From contig CM068382.1 in the NCBI GenBank assembly GCA_034770075.1, forward strand, positions 1,364,001 through 1,428,000: 64,000 nucleotides of DNA. The letters are read 5' to 3'. The notes below the pieces were generated by a model. The model worked only from the letters and a program-made list of their open reading frames with translations, was not told the DNA's origin and did not search any database. Below, piece by piece: positions 11,035-24,257 of the stretch; the first letter of the stretch is position 1; every line of letters starts with the position of its first letter. The DNA comes from Aralia elata. Lineage: Eukaryota > Streptophyta > Magnoliopsida > Apiales > Araliaceae. Position numbers and translations under genes: made by a program.

Positions 11035-14000
11035 ATGGTGAAGAGAAGCAAGAGTAAGTAAATCTTTCATATTTATCAAACATTCATATATGTTTATATA
11101 TACTTCATGTTATATATTGGATGAAGTTGTTATTTAGAGATATTTATGTATGTCTGTTTGCAGAGAGTAAGAGCAAGAGAGTGTCGTTGAAACAAAAGTA
11201 CAAGGTCATAAGGAAAGTGAAGGAACACCATAAAAAGAAGGCCAAAGATGCCAAGAAAAAGGGCATCAACCGAAAGCCCAAAACAGAGAAGGACCCAGGT
11301 ATTCCAAACGACTGGCCTTTTAAGGAACAGGAGCTCAAAGCTCTTGAAGCTCGCCGTGCTCGTGCTATCGAGGATTTGGAGCAGAAAAAAGCTGCCCGCA
11401 AGGAGAGGGTACAGTTTTTTCTATTTAACCCAATAAAGTTTTCAGCTTTTTGGTATTTAGAGCACTGGATTGGGGAATAATTAATTTTATTATTGTGGGT
11501 AGTGTAAAAGCATTTGCTAGAAGATTTACTATGAGAACTTTCTTATGGTGTAGTTTTTTCTATTTCAGCTAACAAAAGGTTTGGTCTTCAGGATAAGTAT
11601 CTGTATGTCAATTTGCATGTGTATGGTTGTCTTTAAATTTGTGTTAGCATTGAAGTGGGCAACAATTTTTATTGCACTGAATAAAGATTTTAGTTTTAGT
11701 TTATAACGGTTAATATGTACATTGATGATTTGAATGAGTAAGTCAGCAATGAAGTGGGAAATGGATCATTTCACCTAAATTAGCTATAGACTTAGGCTCA
11801 CATTTTGGGACTGCTATCTACTGTTTCAGTATATTGACCATTTCATCTACTCAACAACAATGGATCTATTTACATGAACCCTATGTTTCTTCAGGCCAAA
11901 AAGAGAAAGTTGGGGATTTTAGAGGATGATGGCCTGAATCCCTCTAAAGAACAGAATGTGGGTGAGGAGAGGGTTGTTGCAAAATCCGCCGCAAATGTTA
12001 AAACTCGGGGTATGCTGATATTTATTGATGCGAAGAACTTGTTTCTGATGGAGATTAGCATTTCCGTCTATTTAATTTGTGTTATATCTTTGTTTTTCTA
12101 TTTGTTTTGTTTTCTCACACTTCTTGGTTTTTCGCAGATAACTCGGACAGGGCTTTCTACAAGGAGCTGGCCAAAGTTATTGAAGCATCAGATGTTATTT
12201 TGGAAGTGCTTGATGCACGCGATCCCCTTGGTACACGGTGCGCCGATATGGAAAAGATGGTGCTAAGAGCAGGTCCTGAGAAGCATCTTGTTTTGCTTCT
12301 CAATAAGATAGGTATGATCTTTGTTTTTATCTGTATATGTCTACCTCCCTTCTTTTCACATTCTGATTTGTGTTTTTGATAACATCCAAGATATTTCTGA
12401 TGAATATTGCTTCAAATTTCACACATGAAAGGTGGCATTTGTAGATTTATCATATGAGAAATACAATGTCCTTAATCCTTATGTAATACAAGTACTCGAC
12501 AGTCGACATTGCATTATTGATATGCATACCTATCAACTGCTTTAAATAAATCAGGTTATCTAAAATCTAGTATCTTAACTTCGGACCATGCTAATAACAA
12601 GTATTTGCATCTGGGTCTTTGATAACACTAATAAAAATGTGTAGCAGCTTAGTTTAAATTAGGATTTGCTTATATTTTTGCTTCTCCGCTGTTCAAATTC
12701 AGTTCATACTTGCATTGCAGATCTTGTCCCTCGGGAGGCTGCTGAAAAGTGGCTCAAGTATCTTAGGGAGGAACTACCAGCGGTTGCTTTCAAGTGCAGC
12801 ACCCAAGAGCAGAGGTCAAACCTGGGGTGGAAATCTGCGCCAAAGGCTGCCAAAAAGGCTGCAAAACCAAGCAATCTTCTGCAAACTAGTGACTGCCTTG
12901 GTGCTGAAACTCTTATAAAATTGCTCAAGAATTACTCCAGAAGCCACGAGGTATAGTTAGAATGTTACATACTTTTTCTCTTTCTTCCATATACTTATAA
13001 TCAAAAGATCGGATGTAACTTTGCTATGAAACTTGGTCATCATCTTTTTAGTAAAATTGCGTCATAATAATGGTTGAAGTTCTTGCAAATGTGATGTATA
13101 TATGAGACACATCCCTTGCCTGGCCTTATCCCTCCAAGGAAAAAAAATGAGTAAAAAAAAAGAAGATGCAGTCTCTTGCCTGGTGGGAACTTGAGCTTCC
13201 CGTGTAAGCATATGATGAGAGTAGCACATGGATTGAAAGTTTTTGCTCTAGCTTTTTGGGTTGGTTTACATTTTAAAGAAATTGTCATATTCGCCTTCGT
13301 TTGTTTTATTCTAATTCATGTTTTCATTCTTATTGCATGTTTTTCTTTTTCGAATCATATCCTGACCTCTTACTTTTCCTACAATTGAGATGAATATAAA
13401 TATTCAGTATGTGTTCTATGAGAAGTTTTTCGTCATTAGTTTGGTTTATAAGCATGGCAATGTAGAATGATTGGTGTTGTACTATCTTGTTATTGCCCAA
13501 TTAAATTTGAACAAGAGAAGATTATACGTGGTCTTGGAGTGTGCTTGACCTTGTGACATAACCCAAACCTGAACCAAACACATATATGCTAGCGTCACAA
13601 AAAATGATGGTGTATGCATCTTATAGCGTAGTTCTATAAGTTGCAGGCAATGGCACATGTAGATTCAACAAAAACGTGAGGAAGAGATGTAAATTGGTTT
13701 TTCAATGCGTCTTTAGGGTTATTTGGATAGAGGGTAACAGGAGGAAATTGGATAACTGTTGAGAGTACAGTGGTGAAACAGTAGTTTTTGGTTCTGAGTT
13801 TGTTGCATTTGTTATTCAAGAAATGTTTCTGGGCTTTCAGGTTGCTTTTTTGGATTTTCTGTGTACATTTGCATTAGGTTAGGCTGATGTATATGTTTTT
13901 TGGGGATGTAGCTTTGGCTTTGGGGTGCTGAACAGGGTGCTATGGTGCTTTGAATTAGCTCGGGTGTTTTTCTTCTGTCTTATATCTCTTGATACTTCAT

Positions 14001-16529
14001 GTGTACATTGGATTTTCCCCCTCTAGGCATTTAACACTTTCTCGTAGAAAAAGTGTCTCTGTATGGTATATTTATTTTTCATATTAAATTTATACGTGGG
14101 TATATTTTCTTTTTTCTGTGCTGTGCGACATGCTTCCATCAATTTTATTGCTGGTCAATTGTCCGTACAAGGAAACTTTAGTTTGTGAAATATCTATTTT
14201 GACAATGATAGACTTGAAAACTTCTGGTTATGAAACCTTTGGATTAGGGTCTATGTTTCAGTAATTGCCCCCACCCAGTTTCATAACTTCATTTCCAGCT
14301 CATGTACAGTTGTTTGATTGATGTCTTTGTTTTTTTGGTGCATTCATTCTCATTATTGTCCCATTAATACCATGTTATTGGTGCAGATTAAGAAATCGAT
14401 CACAGTTGGTGTTGTAGGCCTTCCTAATGTTGGTAAGAGTAGTCTTATCAACAGCTTGAAGAGGAGTCATGTTGTCAATGTTGGCGCTACTCCAGGATTG
14501 ACAAGATCTATGCAAGAAGTTCAATTAGACAAGAATGTTAAATTGTTGGACTGCCCTGGGGTTGTTATGGTTAGATCCGGGGAGAGTGATGCATCTATTG
14601 CTCTTCGAAATTGCAAGAGAATTGAGAAACTAGATGATCCAACCAGTCCAGGTAATGTTCTGTACCTTTTCCAGTAATCTACCTAATATGTACAGTATCA
14701 TCAGTGAAATAAATATGTTACCTCTCCTATATACACACACACACACAACTAGACATATAGTAACTATAGTTCATCACTAAAATTTGGAAATCACTTTGTT
14801 TTGTTAATCATGGTTGCTTACTCAGTGATGTGCATGTATTCAGCTACTTCTGGTAGGGTCTCGTGCAATTTAAGGGTCAGTTAGTACTCATTTCTTAGTT
14901 ACCATTTGTGCCTCATATTTGGTTTTTATAGGCCACTTAATTGGTAAAGTTGAGTTTGATTTATGCATTGAGATATTACACTTTATAGGGGGGTGAATGT
15001 TACTTATGTACCTGCTGGGTGTTGGTGGCCTAAATCAAAATAATGCTTTGTAAACTATGATTTGGGTACATCATTTCCGAGGTGTAGAAGAATATGCATT
15101 AAACATGAATTGTATCATATCAATCCATCAGTCATTTTATATTTTTGTTTTTGATTTTTTTTCTCCCTTATAATCAGTTCCTTGTCAGTTCTCCATATTG
15201 TAGCTTCTGGTTTAGTCGCGTAACTGATACTTTGTTGCCAAATCTGAACTGTGCAGTGAAGGAAATTCTCAAGCTATGTCCTGCCAAAACGTTGGTAATG
15301 CTATACAAGATTCCTAGTTTTGATTCAGTTGATGAGTTTCTTCAGAATGTAGCAACTGCTAGGGGTAAGCTAAAAAAGGGTGGGATTATAGACGTCGATG
15401 CTGCTGCAAGAATTGTTTTGCACGACTGGAATGAGGGTATGCATTATTTGCACCTACTGTAGTTTATATAATAGTATACACTCGCACACAAATGGGAAAG
15501 ATTAGAAAGGAAGATGTGGACATATGAATACTTAAGTATTAATTTTGCCTGCAACTGTCTTTTTCAGGTAAAATTCCATACTATACAATGCCTCCAACTA
15601 GGGATGTGGGAGAGCCTTTGGAGGCAAAGATAATTTCAGAACTTGGAAAGGAGTTCAACGTGGATGAAGTATATGGTACAGAGTCCTCATTTATTGGCAG
15701 CCTTAAATCCGCAGATGAGTTTCAACCTGTTGAAATTCCGCCAAATGGACCTCTTAATTTTGATGAGAAGATGCTTGAGGTTTGTATATCATCAATCTTT
15801 TTTATGTACACTTATAGTTGTTGGCCCTTAAGGGTCTTCATTTATTATACTTAGGAAATAAGGGGTTTGCATTGTTCAAGTTCCATCAATCATTTGTATT
15901 TAAACATGTGTTGCACAAATTTAGCATCTTTAAGTCTCGGTTTTGTGGAGACAACAGCACAATTCAATTATACATGCAGTGATCAAGGCTAGATTAATTT
16001 TCTTAACAAGTTGTTGGCAGGTATGCCATGATGGAATTTTTTTGGTCATCTTATAACAATTTAGCACAATTTTGATCTATATTTTCTCTAAATGCTCCAC
16101 GTTCTTAGTTATACTTAAGCTCTATACAATAAGCATCTTCCATTGCTGCAGGATGAATTGCAGCCACAATCAACGTCTCAAGGTAAAGATTCAGCTGATA
16201 GTGAAAATGATGATAGTGATGATGAGCCCATGGCAGAAGAAGAAGATGGTGCAGGTGAGAAAAAGGCCAAAACTGCCAGTAGCAGACAGAATGAAAAACT
16301 ATATGATGTAGTAGGAGTGCTTAACAACAAATTAAGGAAAGCAGAGAAGAAGAGGAGGAAAAAAGCCATTAAATCATCTGCAATGGGAGATGATATGGAA
16401 GGTGATTATAACTTCAAGGTGGATTATGTCAAGGGAGATTCTGCTATGGATGATGCTGGTGATGAGGATGGATTGGCTAGGATTCCCAGTAAGAACAGAT
16501 TTGAAATGCCAGTGGAGGTTGATGAGTGA
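11035..16529 (+). CDS. NSN1: Nucleostemin-like GTPase NSN1 (GNL3 family)
   Basis: Nine coding exons: 11035-11053, 11164-11408, 11895-12009, 12138-12311, 12721-12950, 14387-14651, 15257-15436, 15568-15779, 16152-16529. All introns are GT..AG with agreeing phases, and the product is 605 aa. The N-terminus is highly basic (MVKRSKKSKSKR, then KEHHKKKAKDAKKK), matching the Grn1/GNL3 nucleolar region. The GTPase is circularly permuted: DAR at 152-154 (G5-like) and NKID at about 181-184 (G4) come before GLPNVGKSS at 272-280 (G1) and DCPG at 316-319 (G3). The C-terminus is acidic (SDSENDDSDDEP-like) then lysine-rich. This family acts in the nucleolus in pre-60S ribosome assembly, and plant NSN1 is needed for meristem and floral development. 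Intron 5 is 1.4 kb. The gene is convergent with the one at 17348-20372. Confidence 0.95.
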
Positions 16530-17347
16530 TGTAGACAGTCATAAACAACAATGAATGCTGAAGCCTTTCAAAGTTCGGAGCATTGTCTTGTATTTAGCAT
16601 ATTTCAAAATGAGTTGAGCATTTTGTGTACTTCAAGATATTAAATTTGGTGAACTTCAGTTTTCTTAATGATTTAATTACGGATAATAATACTTAGTTCC
16701 GAATTATAGGTTGGTGGAACCTCCTACCAAATAACGTTATTTGTTACTTGTATGGGAAAATCGTGAAATCAAGTGATCAGCATATGTGATGCATCATTCT
16801 CTCTTCCCTCTGTGGAATGCAGTTAAATCTTTTTCTTTTTTTTCTTTCCGAACTTGTCACCCTATCAAATTTTATGAGTCTACTTGTTATGGTACACAAA
16901 AAAACAACCAATAATGCCACCTTATCATGACATAATTAGCAATTCAATTTTACTTATTTTTATTAATAATCATTAGTCTTGCTCACCTCATCATGACTGA
17001 AATTAGCAATCTATTCCTTCCTCTATATTGATAATTTTGTTATTTGCACAATAAATAGTTGTGCAGGGGCAAGCAGCCAGATCTAAACATTCTCTTTCAG
17101 TGTAGTACCGGTAGCAATATCTGATAGTATTTTTAGTTTCAACCTTTTCTTTTTTACTTTTTGCTATAACAACTAAGAAAAAGTCACCTATATGAAACAT
17201 ATGATAGGATGAACATCATAACTTAATTATTTAAGCGCGATCCATTCCGGGTTTTTTAATTTTTCTTATCATCTACTCCAGGGTCAAATACAATAATACA
17301 TCTGAAAATGAGGTAATAGGGGGTATATTTGTACAAAATGGAACTAA
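16530..17347. other. 3' ends of two convergent genes
   Basis: The 818 bp between the NSN1 stop and the stop of the minus-strand plastid gene should hold both 3' untranslated regions. I see no further gene. Poly(A) sites were not resolved. Confidence 0.6.
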
Positions 17348-20300
17348 TCAATCTTCGGTTGATCCCTCCAAACGTGGGCTTGTGCTTGTGGGGTTGTGAT
17401 TCTTATCAGAAGTTGGGGCACTCGAGTTAGGAGTGGCAGCCGATAATGCAGGTGATTCACTAGCTGATGATACAGTTGTCGTATTAACTGATGGCTTGGG
17501 AATGAGCCCTTGTACTTCCATGGCCTCACGTGCTGCTTTCTCCTTGGATTTCTTAGCTCTTTCCAACACCTCTTCCTGCATATGCATCAACTTATTTCAG
17601 GACATTCTTCAGTAGACAGCATTTGCAAAATATAAACCAATGGTGTGAACATAACAATAAAAAGTAAAAAGCCAAATGGTTTTCCTGGCATTTCTTCAAA
17701 AAATGAAGGTTTATTATCCTTTGTTGTAGTGTTTATCCAGAGCAACACCTCAACTCAAAATGAGGTCAGCAAAAGAATTGTTTGATTTGGAACATTAAGA
17801 GGCGAGCTCGTAGATGCTAAATTCCTAAATAAATTTGAATAAGCTATACCTTTTCCCTTAAATACTATGAGTCCATAGCTTTAGATAAATGGCCATCAGG
17901 TAGCTCTATCTTTGGAATGTAAATTCTGAAGGAATATAGTGGAAATATCTTCATCAAATCCCATAAATACAATAGTCGTTTACATGGCTGGCCAAATTCA
18001 TTTTCACGATTGATGTGCACCTCCAACCAACAACATGGAACATTTATTTTGGAATCTAACTCCTTGATTGCTGATACTAGTCAGAACTAATCAACTAACA
18101 AAGCGATATGATCATATAACTGAACGATGAAAGCAAGAAACCATATAAGTCGTAAATTCTACTTGAACAGCATAATACCTGAAAGTCCTGAACTTGCTTT
18201 TGTTGCTCAGCTTGTAACCTACCAATCGTGCTCAAAAACTCCCCCACAGTTGACTCAATACGCTCATTAAGTGCTTCTGCTAGAGCCTTCCCCAAGAAAA
18301 AAGCATCTAGAACGGTCCTATTTTCATTTTCACCTGCAAATAAAGCAAAAGACACAACTTTACAAGCCTCTCACATCTGTCCTTCCCACTTATCTTTGAA
18401 ACATTTTTTAAATTATTAAATTTTTAAGAAACGTTACACTGAAACTATAGATACGAGTCTTAGAGATTTAAGGGAAAATTAAAAGAAAATAATCATAAAG
18501 TAGTAAATACGAACCACATAAGAAAATAGTACCAAACCTTGAGTACGAAAAAGAAACAAAAACCATTATGTTTTATTGCTTATATTAAAAGATATTACAA
18601 GAATGAGTCTGAAAAAACTTCTAGGCTCAAAATTTATTTCCTAGCTACTCTAATAGGAGCATGCTGTCATCAACTTTACACAGATCTTAACTTGACACTT
18701 TTACCTCTAAGAAGACTGAACATATGGACCTCTCTAATCCCTACAAATTGATTATCCAGACATAGCCTGTGCCTAACACCCACTTTTAAGACATCAAAAA
18801 TCAGTTTCAGCAACAAATTTACAAACGTGCCTTCAGCTCAGTAATCAAACAATTGGGTGATTGGTCATTAGTTGTTTTGGAGGTTAATCATAGTCAAATT
18901 CTGAATTCCCGGTAAAAGACATCCGGCAACTTTTAATTTTATTCTTTAAGAATGGATTTTGGGCATATGAAGATAAATCGGTTATGATGTATATTCCAAA
19001 TGTATAAATAGAAGCAATACCATGTCTTCATTCTTGAAGGCATCAAAAAGCGGTCATAACTTATAAGATAGCAGCAGAAGATATATATAAAATGTGTATG
19101 TGTGTATAAATTTGTGTGCTGAGGTGAAATATCCTAGAAATAGATAATATAGAATGAGATACGTGTACAACCACATATATATAAGCGACATTGTTAGGGG
19201 CAGTAGTAAGAACATGGGTTGACACTGCATCAGTAGATATTTATTTTATTTTCTTTTTATGAAACATCGGAAGTGTTTAAGGGCCGTCACTTTGTGCAAA
19301 TTATGGTCGAGTTTAATACTGTATGCAACCCATCACGCACAACACAGAAAGACTACCCGTATGGCACATCGTGAATAGCAAATTCAAGAATAAAATATCC
19401 CAACATACACCACAGATTGGCATACTGTTACAGCAAGTTCTAGATGTACTTTGTTAGGCCATTGTTTGACTACTCAATCTTCTTAGGAAATTTTTACTAA
19501 CATTTTCCTAAAGTGTTGGTCCAGATTACAGTAAATGAACTTTCTTATGAGAATACTCAACTAACTCAACAAGGCCTTTTATCTCAAGTGTTAGGGTAGG
19601 CTGAAAATGAATATAAATTTACATCCCTCATTTCAATAGCCAAATATAACATCTTAATAGATGCTCCCTCCGTACCACAATTACGGATGCTTTTTTCTTT
19701 TTAGTCCGTTTCAAAATCAGATATACATTTCTAATTTTAGACTATAATTTTAGACTATAGATTGCGTTCCTACCAGGCCATTACTTAAATTAATTTAGAT
19801 AGATAAAATACTATTATGCCACCACTACTACATTTCTAATTTCTATCAAATGTTAGCATATATTTAGAAAAATAAACTTCAAGTATTGTAGTATCTCCAA
19901 TTGTGGAAAGGAGGGAGTAGTAAACCAAACAAACACATAGTACGAAATTGTGAGAAATACTCATCAAGTAACATAGTATAACATATAGGGAGAGTCCACT
20001 TCTAAACAACCCATTAGCAAAAAAAAAAAAAAAAAAAATTGCAATTGAATCTACAATTTGAACCCAATTGAATTGGAAAGATTTAGGCATATCTATAGAG
20101 AGGAGAGAGAAACAAAGAATAAAAGAAATGGGGAAATGATTTATACCAGGAGGAGAAGGGCCACCAGGTCTGGTGCTGCTATTGCACCTCAAACTAGTAA
20201 TTCTTGGTTTCAAATTCACACCAGAGGTACGAGGAAGAACAGAAGCAGCCGCTGCTTGGGAGCTCCATGATAGATTGCAGTAACTCCTTGTAATAATTAT

Positions 20301-20372
20301 TTGGGTTTTTGATGAAATACAAGAAGAAGAAGAATATAATGGTGGGGATGAAGCCGATAATCCCCCACTCAT
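17348..20372 (-). CDS. Plastid protein resembling Arabidopsis At4g13200
   Basis: Three exons in transcript order: 20372-20147, 18333-18179, 17575-17348, all with GT..AG junctions and matching phases, giving 202 aa. The first ~70 residues are Ser-, Ala- and Arg-rich with few acidic residues, as in a chloroplast transit peptide. The middle is a helical, partly coiled-coil-like segment (VLDAFFLGKALAEALNERIE, then LQAEQQKQVQDFQEEVLERA and a KSKEKAAREA stretch). The C-terminus is Ser/Thr/Pro-rich and disordered, ending RLEGSTED. I match it from memory to the uncharacterised chloroplast protein At4g13200; no enzymatic motif is visible. Intron 1 is 1.8 kb and contains a Stowaway-like MITE. Function is not known to me. 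Confidence 0.8.
19664..19917. mobile_element. Stowaway-like MITE in intron 1
   Basis: The left end ctccctccgtaccacaatta pairs with the right end, whose reverse complement begins ctccctcctttccacaatt. It lies inside intron 1 of the At4g13200-like gene and is non-coding. Ends of this type are typical of Stowaway elements. A clean TA duplication is not obvious on the left. Confidence 0.55.
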
Positions 20373-20520
20373 CTTTTTCTCTCTCTACTCTCTTCTTGAA
20401 ATTGGGTTGAGAATCTGAGCTCCAATTGAATCAATGGTGATGAATTTACAATCAAAAATGTGGGCACTGTTGTATCTGTACATCTTTAGCCTTAAGGCCC
20501 TAGTTTGGGCTTTAGCCCCA
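20373..20520 (-). promoter_or_regulatory. Promoter/5' leader of the At4g13200-like gene
   Basis: A CT-rich leader lies just upstream of the ATG. A TGGGCT (site II-like) motif sits at 20506-20511 within the short palindromic-looking stretch tgggctttagcccca, about 130 bp from the start codon. Regulatory role is inferred from motif and position only. Confidence 0.35.
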
Positions 20521-21704
20521 AAAAATAATAGATCAGAAGAAATTTAAAAAGCCTATATTGTTCATGAATGGCTAAGTTCCATTTTTATTTTGTATATTGT
20601 AAATAAGAGTTCAATTTTTTATGGACTGTAATATAAATATAATAATAATCAAGTTTATAATTACATATTATTGTCATGCAGCCATCAATATTGAATTAAA
20701 CATCAATTATATCTAGGGATAATTAGAAATAAAAATATATCATTAAAGTTTGTAAAATATGTAAAAAAGACTGTTTTTGTAAAAAAATAAAATGTGTTGA
20801 TATGGAGATTGGTTCGACCTCAAATAAATTAGGGCTTGATGTGATTAAGAGAATTTAGATTGAGCTATTTACCAATTTTAAAATAATTAACTAATAATTG
20901 TATAACTTAGTAGTTGATATGATGAAAATATTATAGAATAAAAGCGTACTAGCTAGCTCATCATTACAACATTAACCATCTTTTAGCACACAAGGTATTG
21001 CCAAGCTATAGCCGTTTGTTGCATTTTATAACAAGGTCCACTAAACTCTATTCACCTATGAAATTCATTTGTTGTACTTGTATTAATTGATTACTAATTG
21101 TGGATCACACATTTTTTAAATAAAAATAAAATAAAATAACTTTAGTAAAAACTTGATGTGCAGTGACTAACATAAGTAATAACCTGGTTAAATGCCCATC
21201 AAAGTAAAATATTAATTTTACAGAGAATTGATGTTCTTACAAATAAAATTTAATATTTTTACAAATTCTCCGACTCCTATTTACTGTATATGTGAAAAGA
21301 CTTTATAAAACTATCATTTTTGTTTATAAAAATATATATTCCTTTTTAGTACAAATTAAGATGTGTTTTGAATTTAAAGAAAAGGGTCAATACGAGAATA
21401 CATGAAATTGACATAATACATGATGTAAGTGCATTTGTCACTTCTAAATAAATACCAAACATATAGAATTCTGGTCGTATGGATATTTTCAAAAAGAAAG
21501 AAAAATGAAAATGAATTGAAAAATCTAATGTTGTTTCAATATGCGCGTACTTCCAGATGTCCATGGTCTCATTTATCCGTAAGACTAGTCCATTCTTAGA
21601 CCGTGGGCGCATTAAAAATATTGCTCTTCGTAGGTCAGCCGGAAGGATTACTTCTATATCAAAGCAGCTTCACTAGTCAAATATATTACACATGTATTAT
21701 TATT

Positions 21705-21732
21705 GGCTGGAGGCTGGAGGCTGGAGGCTGGA
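21705..21732. repeat. Four copies of the 7-mer GGCTGGA
   Basis: Perfect head-to-tail copies of GGCTGGA, a GC-rich minisatellite in an AT-rich spacer. Confidence 0.9.
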
Positions 21733-22201
21733 TAAAGAAACTGTAATATTCATATATGAATGGGTTGTATGTCAATTAAAAACCCATAATAAACATCTAC
21801 GACCTTACAAAAACTATCATATAATTACATGAACTATTATATAAAAATAACGTGTAATTGAATATACGCTCTTTGTATTGAATATACGTTCTTTGTACAA
21901 AAGAATATTTTATAATTTTTTAAGATATTTTTATTATAAAGAGTGTTTCTGTCCTCCCGTCCCATCTTCATAAACTTTTATGTGAGAAAAGAGATTTGGA
22001 AGGGGGAAAAAATAGAAGTTGGCTTAATGTGAACTCCAACAATGTAGTGTGAAAATAGACGAAGTTGCATTCCTTTAGGCTTAAGCAGTATGGGCCATAT
22101 AAAAAGGAAAAGTTGTAGACAAGAACCATAAATTGCTCCTGAAAAAACAAAAGGAAGGAAATTGGGGGAAAAAAGGAAAAAGAAAAAGATTTGATTTCAC
22201 C

Positions 22202-22281
22202 TTAAACGTGACCAGGAGGGTAGGCCATCATCACCTGCGATGGATCTGGACTCTGTTGGTAGCCACCGCAAGCATTAGCTA
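22202..22281 (-). other. Exon-like terminal frame, unassigned
   Basis: The minus strand shows an acceptor-like ttag followed by about 24 codons ending in TAA. The predicted tail includes GGYQQSPDPSQVMMAYPPGH, which has protein-like composition and is GC-richer than its surroundings. I could not find a convincing upstream exon, so it may be a remnant or a coincidence. Confidence 0.2.
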
Positions 22282-24090
22282 ATAGTTAAGCAATACTTAT
22301 AATAACTCCCTATATTTATTGTTGTTGAAGCTTTAAAACAAATCAATAAGCTACCTAGTGCTTATTCACCCATCACTATCTACACCATACGAGTAACGAC
22401 TTACTCATTTATTAATTTCTTATGATAGCAATACTTGTAGTTGTTTTTTTGCCAATGGCTCTCTCCTTTCAGTTTATATATACATATGTTCTGTTTGTTT
22501 TGGCCTATATACATTTTTTTCTAAATAATATAACATTTCTTCGTTTTTTTTTGTTTTTTTTTTAAATAAAGCATACTAAAAATGCTGGTGGTTATGAACC
22601 TTCGTTGTAAACTCTAATCTTACTTTATCAGATAAAAATTCACATAATATATACACACACACACATATATATATAAAGATCATACAATGATTGTTGTTAA
22701 TGTTGAGATATTATGTAATAATAAAGTCTTATATCGAAACACAAGGAAAAAGATAAAGAATATATATGTTCTAAATTGTAGTGGACCAAAGAATTAAGAT
22801 GTAATTTTAGATGAATATATATGAGTTTGATACTTTCTCAACAGTTAAAATTGATCGACAATAGCAATAATAAATTACAATAATAGCAATAATTTTCTCA
22901 TTTCATTAATTTGAAAGAAAAAAAAAACTATAATAAATTACAATAATATTCTTTCCTTCTATCATTAGAAGGAAGAAAATATTACCAAAAAGTTTAACCA
23001 TAGTTTGCATGTATAGTTATTTTATTATGATGATGGATGATGGATGGTCCAACCAAAACTAAACTCCTAAATGTTTTTGAACAAGTCTCATCCGTTCTGC
23101 TCTGCTTACAATAAATAATAAACATAATAATAAAGATTAAAAAAATAGTCCCCAAAATCTAAAATATAAACGTAAACGGTGTCATCTCTAAGTTTAGTTG
23201 TATTATTATTTTATCTTTTTATTTAATATTTCAAATCACATAATTTATAATAAATAAAAGGAATAAAGTTAAATTTTGGTCTTTTACTATAATTAACTAT
23301 CTATCCTGCTACACATTTACGCATAAGAATTCAATTAAGTCATGAACAATACCATAAAATCATAGTAGTAAAACAGTTGAAAGAAATAAAAAGTAGGATT
23401 GTAAATAAAAAATTGGTAATTTATAAACAATATATATATATATATCGATATTTTCTCATTGATCATAAATTCATAATAATTAATAACAACATAGGAATGT
23501 CAATTAGAATGTGATGAATTATTTATGCATATGCAATACTTTTTACATATAGAATCATACAATTTAAATAAAATATACTCAATGCAATCTTATATACTTT
23601 ATAGTTAGCAATCTTATACTTCTTATATATTTATCAATCAAGATATTTTGTAAACCAAATTATTTTTTACAAACGAGAAAATAGATGAGTTTCGAAATTT
23701 TTTTCCCCATTAATTTTAAATTTAGAGATATATATTTTTTTAAAGTGTTATAAAATCAGAAATATAGTTCTAAATTTAGCCTGAAAATTTTAATATGCCA
23801 CTACCTATATTTTAGGTAATATTATGTCATTATTATTATATTTTTATTTTGAGTTCGATACATATTTTTCTCAATATATAAAAGGATTCATAAATAATTA
23901 AAAATAAATAAATAAGTAAATAATAAATAGAAACCAGGATATCATATCATTATTCATTAGTGTACAAAATTCAAAAATCTGGAATGAAGAACAGCCAGCG
24001 TGGCATTTCCGTTATTTCCAAAGAGGATGAAGGGTTGTTAAACAACTAAGAGGAGTCGCACACTACGTAGCTTCCCATCTACGAAAATAG

Positions 24091-24257
24091 GAATTGCCCC
24101 CCATTTTACTCTCTCTCTCTGCAAAAATCAAATTCATCGTTACCTCCATCAACACGCTTCCTAGTATATATATATTCGATCTCTCTCTTCACTTTCTCTC
24201 TCTAGACGGAGCTAGGGTTTCTGTGGGAAGAAGAAGAGGAGAGAGAGAAAAGAAACG
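24091..24257 (+). promoter_or_regulatory. 5' leader of the VAMP72 gene
   Basis: CT-rich stretches near 24109-24120 and 24180-24203, then an AG-rich stretch directly before the ATG at 24258. A TATA-like run (tagtatatatatattcg) lies at about 24161-24177. Typical plant core promoter and leader composition. Confidence 0.4.

Larger units (their letters stand above)
20521..24090. other. Intergenic region, AT-rich, no clear gene
   Basis: About 3.6 kb with frequent stops and many A/T runs. It contains a 7-bp tandem repeat (21705-21732), a 20-bp direct duplication near 21857-21898, several TA and CA runs, and one short exon-like minus-strand frame at 22202-22281 (listed separately). I see no RNA gene. 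Confidence 0.55.

Noticed and set aside
11144..11401. Open frame antisense to NSN1 exon 2
   Set aside because: It is the reverse shadow of a lysine-rich coding exon; the Phe/Leu-rich translation has no family resemblance.
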